Assembly: GCA_032768795.1 (NCBI GenBank)
Contig: CP136491.1
Location: 186,001-250,000 of the forward strand
DNA: 64,000 nucleotides
From: Tremella fuciformis
Lineage: Eukaryota > Basidiomycota > Tremellomycetes > Tremellales > Tremellaceae
Direction of reading: 5' to 3'
Shown here: positions 8,179 to 17,844 of the stretch, one piece after another
Numbering within the stretch: the first letter of the stretch is position 1
Layout: the number at the start of each line of letters is the position of its first letter
Position numbers and translations under genes: made by a program
Notes under the pieces: generated by a model
Told to the model about the DNA's origin: nothing
The model's database searches: none
Seen by the model: only the letters and a program-made list of their open reading frames with translations

Positions 8179-11100
8179 CTCCCCCTCGAAGTCTGCAGGC
8201 TGCAGGTGGCCGCGACAGGTCTGGCGGTTGTGCCAAGGACCTACTGGGCGTCCCCAAGCCTGCTGATCTTCGCTCCAGGATGATAGAGGCCCGAGACCAC
8301 GCGTCGCGAGCGTCGCACGGTCCAGACCAACGCCTCCTTCAGGCTGATGGGAAGGCGTCCGGCCGTTCTCCATCAATACCGACCCAAAATCGATGATCTT
8401 GGTGTCTGCCGGTAGCCCTGATCCTCTTTGGGATCCTCTGGCTCCCCCTGCATGCATACAGTCTCTGATAGCCCGTGCGCATGCATTAAAGCGTTGCCAA
8501 TGAAGCTGAGTCGCGAGCTGACTATCGGCATTTCGGCGTTTTGACCCGACCATGTGGTGTGGCAGACGAACCGGAGCGCAACTGACTTTGTCATTCAACG
8601 TCTTCTCGCTACCGCCGATGCCTTCTAGATCGCTGAATGCAGCCGCTAGGTGGACGAGAGCGCGCTCCCCGCCGGCAGGCGGACGCCCCAGACCCAGAGC
8701 TTCAAAATGGCGCGCGTGAGCGGCCGCCGGGAGCGACTTTGTGAGGATATCCGCCTTCTGGTCTGCAGAGCTGACGTATCGCAGGCTCACCTTGCCTGCG
8801 TCGACAAGTTCTCGGATCAAATGATGCTTTATGTCGATATGTTTGGTCCGAGAGTGAGTGGTTGGCTGTCCTGCAAGCCTGATAGACCCCTGGTTGTCGC
8901 AGGAGAGCGGCGTTGGTGATCTCTGCTCGAGTCCTAGCTCACAGAGCAGATTCCTGAGCCAAACCGCTTCCTTGGCTGCTTCCGCGACAGCGATGTATTC
9001 GGCCTCGACAGTCGATGTTGAGACGGTAGTTTGCCTGCGAGACGACCAAGTGATCGCCGAACCCTTGAACTCCATCAACCAGCCTGTGGTTGACCGCCGA
9101 GTGTCCTTGCAACCCGCCCAGTCCGAATCTACCCAGCCCTGCAGCCCGTCGTCTTTCCCGCCGCCTAGCCTGAGCCCGACAGTCCGTGTGTGGGCTAGGT
9201 AGGTCAGGACGCCTTGTGCGAGGTCCCAATGCTGACGGGTAGGTGCTGCGAGTGCCCTGGAGAGGTACGAGGCCGCGAACATGACGTCCGGACGCGTGCA
9301 GCCCGCTAGCCATAAGAGACACCCGACAAGCTCTTGATAAGGCGTTAGGGAGGTTAGATCGTCCTCTACCTTCATCTTGGTGTCCTGCGGCAGCGGTGTC
9401 GATCGTGAGCGTCTACTCGTGTGCTCTGGGAAGCGCTCGAGCACCCTGTCGACGTATGCGGGCTGACTCAGCCAGACCGTCCGCCTAGCCTTGTCCTGCG
9501 ATACCTTCATCCCGAGCACGGTGCCGACGTTGCCTATGACCGTAATCGTCCACTCAGCCTTGAGAGCGGTCCACAGGGCGTCTATCTCCCCCTGCGACGA
9601 TGCGGCAATCACGATGTCGTCGACATAGACCAAAACAAGCACGATTTGGCCTTGCCCTTTGGACTGTCGGACATACAGTCCCCAGTCGCCGTTCGTCCTC
9701 TGGAAGCCCTGTCGACGTAAGACTCGTCCTAGCTCTTCCCACCAGTTCCTTGCTGACTGCTTTAGGCCGTACAGGCTCTTCAAGAGCAGCAGAGCGTCGC
9801 AGCCCTGCCTCCGCCGCATCCCGTCGGGGTAACGGATGTAGACTTCGGTATCAATAGGGCTGTTCAAGTAGGCACCCTCGACATCGGCCTGCGCGACGAT
9901 CATGCGGTCGGCTGCGGCGATCGCCAGCAACAGTCTCAGAGACCCAAGGCGGCCTACAGGCGCAAACGTCTCTTCAAAATCGATACCCGGCACCTGCGAG
10001 AAGCCCTGTGCGACGAGCCGCGCCTTGTGTTTGACGACGTTGCCGTCCGCGTCGGTCTTGACCTTGAATACCCATCGCGAACCGACAGCCTTGCGGTCTG
10101 CAGGCAGCTTCACCTCGCGCCAGGTCCCCTTACTCTCGATGTTCGAGATCTCCTTTTCCATGGCGGCAATCCACTCTTCCCTGTCGTCGCCCGCCATCGC
10201 CTCTGCTAGGCTCCTGGGATCCACAGGCATTACGGGGCCGTCGGCGGCATTGGCGGACAGAAAGGCAAACGGGCTGTGCAGCCGTTCTGCGATCGCACCG
10301 AATTTTGGAGGCGGTCTTTTGTCGCGGACGGGCCGTCCGACGGTAGTGGTAGCCACAGGAGGTGCCGGTGGTGTCGCCGAGACGGGAACATAGGTCCAGC
10401 GGTCGGCAACAGGGATCCTGGGACGATTGGTGGCCACTGGGAGACGGGACGGACGTGGAGCCCGAGGCTGCTCGGGTGTGTTGGAAACGGTGACTGCGGG
10501 ATCGTTGATTGTGAGCTCTTCTCCCAATGCATCCGCCCCAGCGACATTTTTCTGGGCTTGCCCGGAGTCCTGCTGATCCTCAGATACCTCCAAATCGTCT
10601 CTATCATCATCCTTGCTTGGATGACTGGCGATCTTGCCCCCCATCGATCCAATGGGTATGAGCTGTGCTTGGTCGCTTTGGGTCACGTGACCAAAATCCG
10701 TCTCACTCTGCTCTGACAACTCGAGCACTTTGATGTCTCTTCGATGAGCGATCTCACCCGTAGCGTCGAGCTGCACGATCCAGCCGCTCTGAGCTTCATT
10801 CTGGCCAAGCACCCGACACGCCTCGCCGCGCTCTGTCGTAAATGACGCTTTACGGCGGATTTGAGACGGGATCTGCGCATGACACCTTTGCCCGAATCGC
10901 AGGACGGACTCCAGGCCTCTCTCGCGTCCTGTAAGCGCGCTCCAGGCCGACAAGCCCGTCCGTGCTGACACGGACAGCTTCATGATGATTACTGCGGCGT
11001 AACGGGCCGCGAAAGACCAATAGGCGTGAGGGAGACGGCTATCAGCCAACATCGCGGCCGTCATGTCTTTGATCGTGCGTATCGTTCGTTCAGCCGCCCC

Positions 11101-13191
11101 GTTGAGCTCGGGCGTGTACCTAGGCGTCATGTAATGCTGAATACCGGCTGACTGATAGAAAGCGCGGGCTTCCAAGCTGTCGAACTCGCCTCCGCCGTCA
11201 CTGCGAATGACTCGGACGCGATCTCCGAGCTGCCGCTCGATCTTGGCTACAAACTGCTGCAGGGCGTTAAACGCCTCTGACTTCCGGCCTATCGGGACCA
11301 CACCAAGGATCTTGCTTGAGCGCTCGATAGCTACGAGCATGTTCTCGCATCCGTCAACGGATGTCTCGAACGGTCCGGTAATGTCAACATCAACGCCGAC
11401 ACCGTCGCCGCCGCCTCTGAGCAGCGGAGCGTCACCCGCCTTGGGCGGCCTGGTAATTTTGGTGCGGGCGCACACCTCGCATGCAGCGGTGACGAACGGA
11501 TCGTCCTTATAGGCGCGCCAGGGCTCGGTAAGTAGGTCTTTCCTACCCAGCTCTTTGAGCCGCTCAACGCCTATATGACCTAGACGCTGATGCTCAGCCT
11601 CGAGCGGTGATCTAGCGTCGACAGCGGTGGCAAGCAAGATCGTGGGGTGCGTCCTGCCAAGTCGCACGGTCCAAAGCGAGCCTTTCTTTCGCAGAGCTAG
11701 CCTTTCCTGCCGTCGCTCGAGCGTCCCGCCGTCCCCTTTCAAATCGGCCCGCCAGCCCCACCGAAGCAGCCTCGAGAGCGAGCAGAGGCTGACCCGAGCC
11801 GTCGGGACATGATAGACGTCTCGAAGCGTGAGGCGTTGCCCGGACGACAGAACGAGATCTACCTCGCCCACCTCGATAGCCTGGATTGTGCCGGTGTCGC
11901 TGGCTAGCCCAAAGACTCGAGGCGTGTCAAGACGGCGGACACGCTTTAGGATTGACCGGTGCGGGGTCAAATGATCGGTGGCCCCGCTATCTAGGACCCA
12001 GACGGGCTCGACGGCCTCCGACTCGACCTGCAGGGTGTCTGCGGTGAACAGAGCGTCATTACCAGCCTCTGCAGACTCGTCCTCAAACCACGGGTCGTCG
12101 AGCTGGTCGGGAAAGACGATGCGATCGTCGCTATCGTCGTCGAGCTCGGCCCATTCGGTAGCGGCAACGGTGAGACCTGCCCATGGATCCATGTCAACTT
12201 CCAGGGCTGCAGCGAGCAGTCCGGAGTCGGCCTTAGGCGGGATCGTGATCCTCTTATCGGCGGCGGTGACGTCCTGGCGTTCTTGGACGCCCTTGCGTTC
12301 GCCGCGGCCACCTCTCTGTCGAGCAGAACGACCGCCACGGCCCTGCAGGCCGCCGCGCTGCAGTTCTGCAGCCTTCTTGCGGCAATCACGCTCCCAATGA
12401 CCTTTCTTGCCGCAATGTCGACATTCGTCATTGGTCTTGTCTCTCTCGAAGCGCGGGCGACGCTCGACAGCCATCGCGAGCGGTTTGCCGCCATTACCTT
12501 GCCGTTGAGGCGGCCTAGCCCGTCGTCGCGCGATCTCGGTCGTGTATTTCGAGAGCACGACGGCCCAGGACTGCTTGTCCTTGGCGATGGGGGCCAATTC
12601 AGCCCTCACGATGTTGAAGGCGGGGTCAAGGATCGTGGCGAGGAACCTCTGAGCGCGCTCGGTGTCGCTCAGGACGATCCCGACGCGCTTGCCGTCCGAA
12701 ATCGCCTTGGAGAACGTCTCGACATGAGCGCTCATCTCGTCTGCGGAGGCGTCCCCTCGAAGATCGAGCGTCCACAGGCGGGCGTGCACGATCCTCTGAT
12801 TCTCAAGCAGATCGGCCTCGTGCATCCTGTCGCAATACTTCCACATGTCGACTGCAGCGAGCAGGTCTTCAATGTCGAGCCGAACGGCCTCCGAAACCGT
12901 CCCCTTCAACATCGCCTGTGCCCTGCTCTCTCGGGCTTGCCACCTCTCCCAGTCTTTCTTATCCTCGCTGCTGAGCCCGCCAGCCTCGGATCCCGCCGGC
13001 ATGACAGACCCGGCTCGAGTGCGGCGCTCGGTGGCTGCAACGCGCCCTGGCTCAAGATCGAGGCCCAAGGCTGCATTCCAGCAGTCTCCGAGCTGCAGGG
13101 CGACTTCTACGGCCGCCCGCCATGGGGCGTATGACGAGGGATCGTGCGAGAGCTTTGGGATCGCGTCGATGTTGACTCTGGTAGCAGACAT
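8173..13191 (-). CDS. Copia gag-pol polyprotein
   Basis: A single frame of about 1672 codons. The ATG at 13191 (MSATRVNIDAIPK) is preferred over one 23 codons upstream because gag-like sequence begins there. The gag region is followed by a CCHC knuckle (CRHCGKKGHWERDC, about residues 257-270) and the aspartic protease motif DSGATDH (about 400). Then come a zinc-binding HHCC-type pre-integrase segment (HQRLGH...CEVC) and an integrase core with DVDITGP, SDGGGEF and the glutamate near NGAAERTIR. Reverse transcriptase follows, with KARLVAQGFSQVPGIDF and the catalytic YVDD (about 1190), and then RNase H (VDSDWAGC, STVEAEY, KHIDIKHH). All catalytic residues looked for are present. The last 170 or so residues after RNase H are unrecognised. 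The stop codon lies inside the 3' LTR. Confidence 0.95.
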   Translation of the reverse strand: MSATRVNIDAIPKLSHDPSSYAPWRAAVEVALQLGDCWNAALGLDLEPGRVAATERRTRAGSVMPAGSEAGGLSSEDKKDWERWQARESRAQAMLKGTVSEAVRLDIEDLLAAVDMWKYCDRMHEADLLENQRIVHARLWTLDLRGDASADEMSAHVETFSKAISDGKRVGIVLSDTERAQRFLATILDPAFNIVRAELAPIAKDKQSWAVVLSKYTTEIARRRARPPQRQGNGGKPLAMAVERRPRFERDKTNDECRHCGKKGHWERDCRKKAAELQRGGLQGRGGRSARQRGGRGERKGVQERQDVTAADKRITIPPKADSGLLAAALEVDMDPWAGLTVAATEWAELDDDSDDRIVFPDQLDDPWFEDESAEAGNDALFTADTLQVESEAVEPVWVLDSGATDHLTPHRSILKRVRRLDTPRVFGLASDTGTIQAIEVGEVDLVLSSGQRLTLRDVYHVPTARVSLCSLSRLLRWGWRADLKGDGGTLERRQERLALRKKGSLWTVRLGRTHPTILLATAVDARSPLEAEHQRLGHIGVERLKELGRKDLLTEPWRAYKDDPFVTAACEVCARTKITRPPKAGDAPLLRGGGDGVGVDVDITGPFETSVDGCENMLVAIERSSKILGVVPIGRKSEAFNALQQFVAKIERQLGDRVRVIRSDGGGEFDSLEARAFYQSAGIQHYMTPRYTPELNGAAERTIRTIKDMTAAMLADSRLPHAYWSFAARYAAVIIMKLSVSARTGLSAWSALTGRERGLESVLRFGQRCHAQIPSQIRRKASFTTERGEACRVLGQNEAQSGWIVQLDATGEIAHRRDIKVLELSEQSETDFGHVTQSDQAQLIPIGSMGGKIASHPSKDDDRDDLEVSEDQQDSGQAQKNVAGADALGEELTINDPAVTVSNTPEQPRAPRPSRLPVATNRPRIPVADRWTYVPVSATPPAPPVATTTVGRPVRDKRPPPKFGAIAERLHSPFAFLSANAADGPVMPVDPRSLAEAMAGDDREEWIAAMEKEISNIESKGTWREVKLPADRKAVGSRWVFKVKTDADGNVVKHKARLVAQGFSQVPGIDFEETFAPVGRLGSLRLLLAIAAADRMIVAQADVEGAYLNSPIDTEVYIRYPDGMRRRQGCDALLLLKSLYGLKQSARNWWEELGRVLRRQGFQRTNGDWGLYVRQSKGQGQIVLVLVYVDDIVIAASSQGEIDALWTALKAEWTITVIGNVGTVLGMKVSQDKARRTVWLSQPAYVDRVLERFPEHTSRRSRSTPLPQDTKMKVEDDLTSLTPYQELVGCLLWLAGCTRPDVMFAASYLSRALAAPTRQHWDLAQGVLTYLAHTRTVGLRLGGGKDDGLQGWVDSDWAGCKDTRRSTTGWLMEFKGSAITWSSRRQTTVSTSTVEAEYIAVAEAAKEAVWLRNLLCELGLEQRSPTPLSCDNQGSIRLAGQPTTHSRTKHIDIKHHLIRELVDAGKVSLRYVSSADQKADILTKSLPAAAHARHFEALGLGRPPAGGERALVHLAAAFSDLEGIGGSEKTLNDKVSCAPVRLPHHMVGSKRRNADSQLATQLHWQRFNACARAIRDCMHAGGARGSQRGSGLPADTKIIDFGSVLMENGRTPSHQPEGGVGLDRATLATRGLGPLSSWSEDQQAWGRPVGPWHNRQTCRGHLQPADFEGEC
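8179..8189 (-). other. Copia polypurine tract
   Basis: TCGAGGGGGAG in element sense, abutting the 3' LTR. It also lies inside the 3' end of the coding frame. Confidence 0.8.
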
Positions 13192-13515
13192 CGCGATAAA
13201 GGTAGGTAAAGGCGGTCTGTGCACACGCGGGGGTGCTGATTTTGATAGATATGACGGCACGGTGTGCGTCAGCGGAACGATACCTCACAGGGGACGACTT
13301 TCGCGATAGAGCGCCTGTTACTAGGCCCGACGCTCTCCCTGTGTGCTTACGAGGTGTTCTCGTTCTTCCTCTAGCCTTCTCTGACGGCTAGGAACTTCCT
13401 CGAGCGTCCGCGGCGATGTAGACGGCGACGGCTCGGTTTGTGGCGGTGTCTAGAGCGTCTGCGGTGACGGCGACGGCTCGATAGACAGCCCGTATGCTCT
13501 CTGTAGTCTCGGGCT

Positions 13516-13535
13516 GAGACTTGGGACTTTTAATC
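13516..13535 (-). other. Copia primer-binding site
   Basis: Directly abuts the 5' LTR. The plus strand reads GAGACTTGGGACTTTTAATC, which resembles nucleotides about 20-40 of a tRNA-Lys(UUU), ending just after the anticodon loop rather than in CCA. Complementarity to an internal tRNA site is the hallmark of half-tRNA priming. Confidence 0.75.
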
Positions 13536-13692
13536 TGTTACACAATGATGAGAGCCATGCATTCGTCCCTCTCTGCAGTTCTACATATATATAAGAGCGG
13601 TCTCTCTGTCAAGCCATCTACATAAGGTTACTCATTCGGCCGAAAGAGGCAATTCTGACCTTATGGGGCGTCTCGGGGCCTATTGTTCAACA
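13536..13692 (-). repeat. Copia 5' LTR
   Basis: 157 bp, identical by eye to 8022-8178. It is followed by the right AAATC target duplication at 13693-13697. Confidence 0.95.
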
Positions 13693-13777
13693 AAATCGAC
13701 CCTGGTGACGTCGCCGTAGGAGTCGCTGTCTCCTCTGAGCCATGGGCTGGGTCACTGGGGGTGTCAGACTCAAACAT
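13693..13777 (-). pseudogene. Family X paralog 5 (X5), N-terminal part
   Basis: The ATG at 13777 opens a frame of 28 codons plus one base up to the retroelement border. It reads MFESDTPSDP then HGSEETATPTATSPGS, which matches the X4 start (GYTSEEAATFATTTPVS). The frame resumes at 7690 on the far side of the insertion. A TATA-like ATATAT lies about 60 bp upstream. Transcripts from the native promoter would now run into the antisense-free 5' LTR of the Copia element in the same direction. Confidence 0.85.
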
Positions 13778-13859
13778 TATGAGGGACCAAACGCTCTTCT
13801 AGGGTTTGCGAGGGGAAGGGACTGCTTGCCGGCTCATATATGTCTGCCAGCTGGTGTCT

Positions 13860-14132
13860 CGTATGAGAAAACGATCAAAGGAAGCCATATCAAGGGAGGC
13901 CGAAGGATTTTCGAATACTCGCGAGGGAAGTCGTCTCTACCTTTTCGGCCACGTCACAGGCGGGTGAGTCGAGGGTGATGATAGAGCCTTCAAGCTCGCA
14001 GTCCAATCGTCGAAGCTCCAGCCTCGCCCATTCGTTTGTGCAGCTGTGAGAAGGCGTTAGATGCATGCAGGCGTGCATGATGCATCAGGTAGCCAGCGTC
14101 CATTATACCAATTCGAAATACCTCTCAACTGC
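13860..14132 (-). repeat. Conserved upstream module of family X (copy before X5)
   Basis: Shares the TCAAAGGA block and the distal ACCAATTCGAAATACCTCTC block (about 14108-14127) with the copies at 4440-4735 and 6395-6690. Its distal end reaches the stop codon of the glutamine-synthetase-like gene at 14136, so this is probably the original edge of the array. Confidence 0.7.
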
Positions 14133-14135
14133 CAG

Positions 14136-15972
14136 TCAGCATAACTGTGGTGCACAGCACTCACCCTCCCACGACGTGACCGCTCTGCGGAACACCTCCA
14201 GCTCGTGTTCCCTCGTCCCAGCAAAATGGTCCACCAGGTAGTCTCCCAAGACTTCCCTAGCCAAGCTGCCTTCCCGCTTGAAGGTGTTCGTAGCGCTCTC
14301 TAGTGACGTAGGTAGCTTGACCAGCGTGTCCCTCGTGACTCCTGGAGAGCCTATCGGTCCATAGGGCAGCTTGGTCTTGTTGGCGATGCCTTTGAGGCCG
14401 AGTGCGAAAATGGCTGAAAATGCAAAATAGGGGTTCATCTGAGCATCAGCTTGATCCGACTGTATGCCATGTCCTCACGTCTGCTCCAGGTACTCTGACT
14501 TCGAAGCGAGTGGCAGATGGCGATGCTCCAGGCGGACCGATGATGCGTACAGAGGCAGCTCGACTCTCGTACCCGAAAGAGGCTGTGTCAGGTGCCCACA
14601 TCGCCTGTGGATCAGCGACTGCTTCATACGAAGGCTGCACTGACTTCTCCGCCCAGCAGACGCTTGTAAGAGTTGATCGTGGGACAAAGCAGCGGAACAA
14701 CTGAGTGTAAGCACGGAAGAGTACGGTAGATGGTACTGACTATCTGGCAGACCCTCCAATACACCTGCCAAGAAGTATTCGCCTTCTAGCGATAGGTATT
14801 TTGTATCCTCATACTGTGCCCCTTTCCGTCCCCCCGACTTCGCTTGACCGTCCGATACCGCGAACACATTCTTGCCATTCTTATCCCGTAATGAAACGTG
14901 GATATGACCTGAACACCCGGGCAGCTACTCATTAGCGAGAGGCGGCATTCGGGCCTGAACTTACGTCGCCCCAAGGCTTCGCCATGAACGTCGGCATGAT
15001 CCCGTACTTGATGCCTACGCTCTTCGCGACGAGCTTAAACAGACAAGCGTTATCTGCCATCCTGCCTGCTTCGCAATATGCCAAAGCCGATTCAAATACT
15101 CCAGGCCCCGTCTCAGTGTCTACTGTCAGCACCGCTGACAATCACTCAGGCACTTACGATGCCCTTCTACCTCTATGCCAAAGTCCCCGGCCACATCGAA
15201 TAGGTCATGAAAGTAGTCTGAATTGACGGTCGGCCGCAACAAGCTATATCCGTGCACTGCGGTCAGTGACTGGCGGGTCAACGATGGCGGCACGTACTTC
15301 CCGGCGTGAGGGGAGTCAACAGTGTGAACCTCTTCTCGGCCAAGCTCTGGGGCGTCTCTGAGAACTGGTAGTACTGTCTATCAGTTGTGAATTCTCCTCT
15401 GTCCGACTCAAGCCTCACTTCGAATTCTGCACCGGCCATACATGTCCACCCGTGGTCCTCCGCTCGGGTTAACACCGTCTTGAGCACGCTCCTCGGGTCG
15501 ACTGGTAACGGCTCTCCGTTCTCCGGAAGGACGAATGAGCACAAAAAGAACGGGATATTCTTCTCCCATGGCAGGCGCCGGTACGTCGACAGATCTATCT
15601 GTGCCAGAATGTCCCGGTAGCCATTGGCTCGATTGGACACTAGCAGTTCCCGCGTATACGTCGAGTCGTGGACTAGTATTCAGCCATAGACGAGCTTTCT
15701 GCGCTTGGACGTACTGTCCCACCCGAAGAGGACGGAGCAGAACCCAAAGCCGTTACCCTTGACTGCACTCAAGAACTTGCTCTTGGCCATGATCTTGCCT
15801 CGGAGCACCCCGTCCACATCCACGCCTGTCTCGTCAGCCAACGCCCTCCCCCGCCCGCGATATCCGGCCAGCCGGCACACGACTGACCAGCAACTTTGAC
15901 CTTTGTATCATCCTTCAGCAGCACCTCCAGCTCCTCGTAGCTCTTCGGCGCGCCATCCGTGGGCGCTGGCAT
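14136..15972 (-). CDS. Glutamine-synthetase-family enzyme
   Basis: A multi-exon gene whose spliced product carries the class signatures of glutamine synthetase-like ligases (gamma-glutamyl-amine or GS-like). After MPAPTDGAPKSYEELEVLL come VDVDGVLRGKIM and the metal-site GAEFEVRL. The M-PTFMAKPWG segment leads into a HIHVSLRDKNGKN site, GPPGASPSATRFEVRVPGA and NPYFAFSAIFALG. Splicing was checked at the first intron (15887-15826, GTCAGT...CTGAC...CAG) and the second (GTACGT...CTAG), which restore KVAGVDVDG and FGWDIHDSTY. An alternative ATG lies at 15996. The true substrate (ammonia or an amine) cannot be told. The 3' end abuts the family X array. Confidence 0.85.
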
Positions 15973-15996
15973 CTTGCCGTCGAGGTTGGATGTCAA

Positions 15997-16174
15997 GTCA
16001 CAAGAGTCGAGTCTAGCTGTTCGTCATCTGTTCACTGCTCGTCGCCCTCGAGATTCAGGCACCGATATCGGCTACAACCAGTCACGTGGCACGCACAGAC
16101 GTCATTTCAAAATAGCGATATCGACGCGTTGAGCAGCCCTCTGTTGCATTCTCGCATATCGTGACAGCCTCTGC
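15997..16174. promoter_or_regulatory. Shared promoter of the GS-like gene and UNG1
   Basis: About 180 bp separate two divergent start regions. No TATA box or other defined element was recognised. Confidence 0.4.
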
Positions 16175-17844
16175 ATGCTCAATAGCCTCGGGACAGCGAG
16201 GAGTTTGCTCAGAACAATGTCGCAGTCTTCCATCGCCAGCTTCTTCAAGCCCGCCTCCTCGCCAGTCAAGCCGAAGACCATCTCGATCTCGACCACCGTA
16301 GCCAAGTCTACCGATGGCACGGCTGTCGCTTCCAGCTCGACCGTCTTATCCTCCCCGCCTCGATCATCTCAGCCAGATGACGAGCTAAGAGGGATGGCAG
16401 AAGCCTCAGCGAGCCGATCGTTCCCAATTGGCGTGGTCGTACAGGAGTCCTCGAAGAAGCGCAATTCAGCCATGCTGGCAGCGATCAGTGCGGGTCTGGA
16501 AGAAGGGCGGACCGAAGTCAAGCGCAGCAAGACAACGAACGCTTCGTCCAGTGCAGGAGTACCAGGTGCGTCCTCTCCCGACTCGTACAGGTGGTGAGTG
16601 GTGCTGATCGGTAGTAGCCTCCATCTTTCAGCAGACCTCGACGGGGGGCCCGAGCAAACCCCTCCATCTTCCCAAAGCGACATCGCGCGCCGAGTTGCGG
16701 GCCAGCCTCGCTGCTTTGCCTGAGAAGGCCCGACTGTTGGAGATGGAGGTGGACACGATGGGCGAGGACTGGCTACTGGCGTTACAGGACGAAATTGTCA
16801 AGCCGTATTTCCTCACGGTCAGCTCTTCCACCGCAGAAGGGAATGGTGCTGACGAGAAGCTGAAGGAGTTTGTCACGAAGGAACAAGCGACGCAGAAGGT
16901 ATTTCCTCCTGGTGAGCTGCATCTCGAGGCTTCAAATCGGGTGCTGACCTACAGCTGCCGACGTGTATGCGTGGTCGAGATTGTGCCCACTGAAAGACGT
17001 CCGGGTGGTCATCATAGGTCAGCTAGACAAGACACTATTTACGTCGTAGCTGACAAGCAGGACAAGATCCATATCACGTCAGCTGATCATGTGTCTAGAG
17101 TAAGCGTATGCTGACCTGCAGGACGACATGCAAGCACATGTAAGTTCCCATCGCTCGATCATATATGCCGATCCAGGCTGACTCACAGGGCCTGTGTTTC
17201 TCAGTGCGGAAGGGCATCAGGATACCCCCTTCCCTCCGGAACATCTACAAAGAGATGCACGACGAGATCCCCGGTTTCGAGATACCAAAGCACGGGCAAG
17301 TCTCACCTCACTATATCCATCGTGCCAAGCGGCTGACGAGCAGAGATCTGACAGAATGGGCCAAACATGGTGTACTCCTACTCAACACTTCGCTCACCGT
17401 TCGCGCACACTCGGTACGTCTCTCCCGTAGTCTCAGCGTTAAGGAGCACTCTGTTGCGGAGTCTGATGACAGGCCGCATCGCATAGCAATAAAGGCTGGG
17501 AGACGTTCACAGCCGCCGTCCTGAAAGTCGTTACTTCTCGCCTGGTGACCGAGGCAAAAGACGATGTGGGGGCAGGGGCGAACGGTGTGGTGTTCATGGC
17601 TTGGGGCAGTCATGCACAAAAGATGTGCAGTGGTGTGGACACGGTCAGCCTTGTCAAAGATTGTTGGCTCGAGCTAACGCGGCAGAAAAAGCATCTCATC
17701 CTGCGCTCCGCACATCCCTCCCCGTTGGCGGCTGCCAGGGGTTTCTTCGGCAACAAACATTTCATGAAGGCCAACGAATGGCTAGAAACGAGATACGGTC
17801 CGAAAGGCGGGATAGACTGGGCTTCGCTAGGAGCACAGGCTTGA
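16175..17844 (+). CDS. UNG1: Uracil-DNA glycosylase
   Basis: Removes uracil from DNA in base excision repair. [10 protein letters not shown] at 16217 is a textbook PCNA-interaction (PIP) box at the N terminus. An in-frame ATG 14 codons upstream (16175) adds a short Arg/Ser-containing leader that could direct a mitochondrial form, as is known for UNG1 in other eukaryotes (inference). Exons joined at GTNNGT/CTGAC/CAG sites restore the catalytic GQDPYHDDMQAHGLCFSV, the uracil-specificity stretch LLLNTSLTV, and the [13 protein letters not shown] leucine loop near the end. At least six introns are present, with the four middle ones only 43-50 nt. It converges with SLT11, with 60 bp between the stops. 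Confidence 0.95.

Larger units (their letters stand above)
7696..13692 (-). mobile_element. Composite retroelement insertion (TRIM + tRNA piece + Copia)
   Basis: A 5997-bp insertion in X5. In plus-strand order it contains a 288-bp TRIM-like element (7696-7983), a 38-bp tRNA-derived junction (7984-8021) and a complete Copia element (8022-13692). All are in minus orientation. The 5-bp duplication AAATC lies outside the outermost ends, while the inner ends lack it (CCATC before 8022, GGGAG after 7983). This fits one integration event of a fused cDNA better than two nested insertions. Confidence 0.8.
8022..13692 (-). mobile_element. Full-length Ty1/Copia retrotransposon
   Basis: 5671 bp with two LTRs of 157 bp that appear identical by eye (8022-8178 and 13536-13692), a primer-binding site, a polypurine tract and one uninterrupted gag-pol frame. 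The domain order is gag, protease, integrase, reverse transcriptase, RNase H, which defines the Copia superfamily. Identical LTRs and the intact frame point to recent insertion and possible activity. The leader at 13400-13500 has imperfect repeats of a GACGGCGACGGCTCG motif. Confidence 0.95.

Noticed and set aside
12283..13134. 283-codon plus-strand frame in the Copia gag region
   Set aside because: Antisense shadow of the polyprotein with no recognisable domain.
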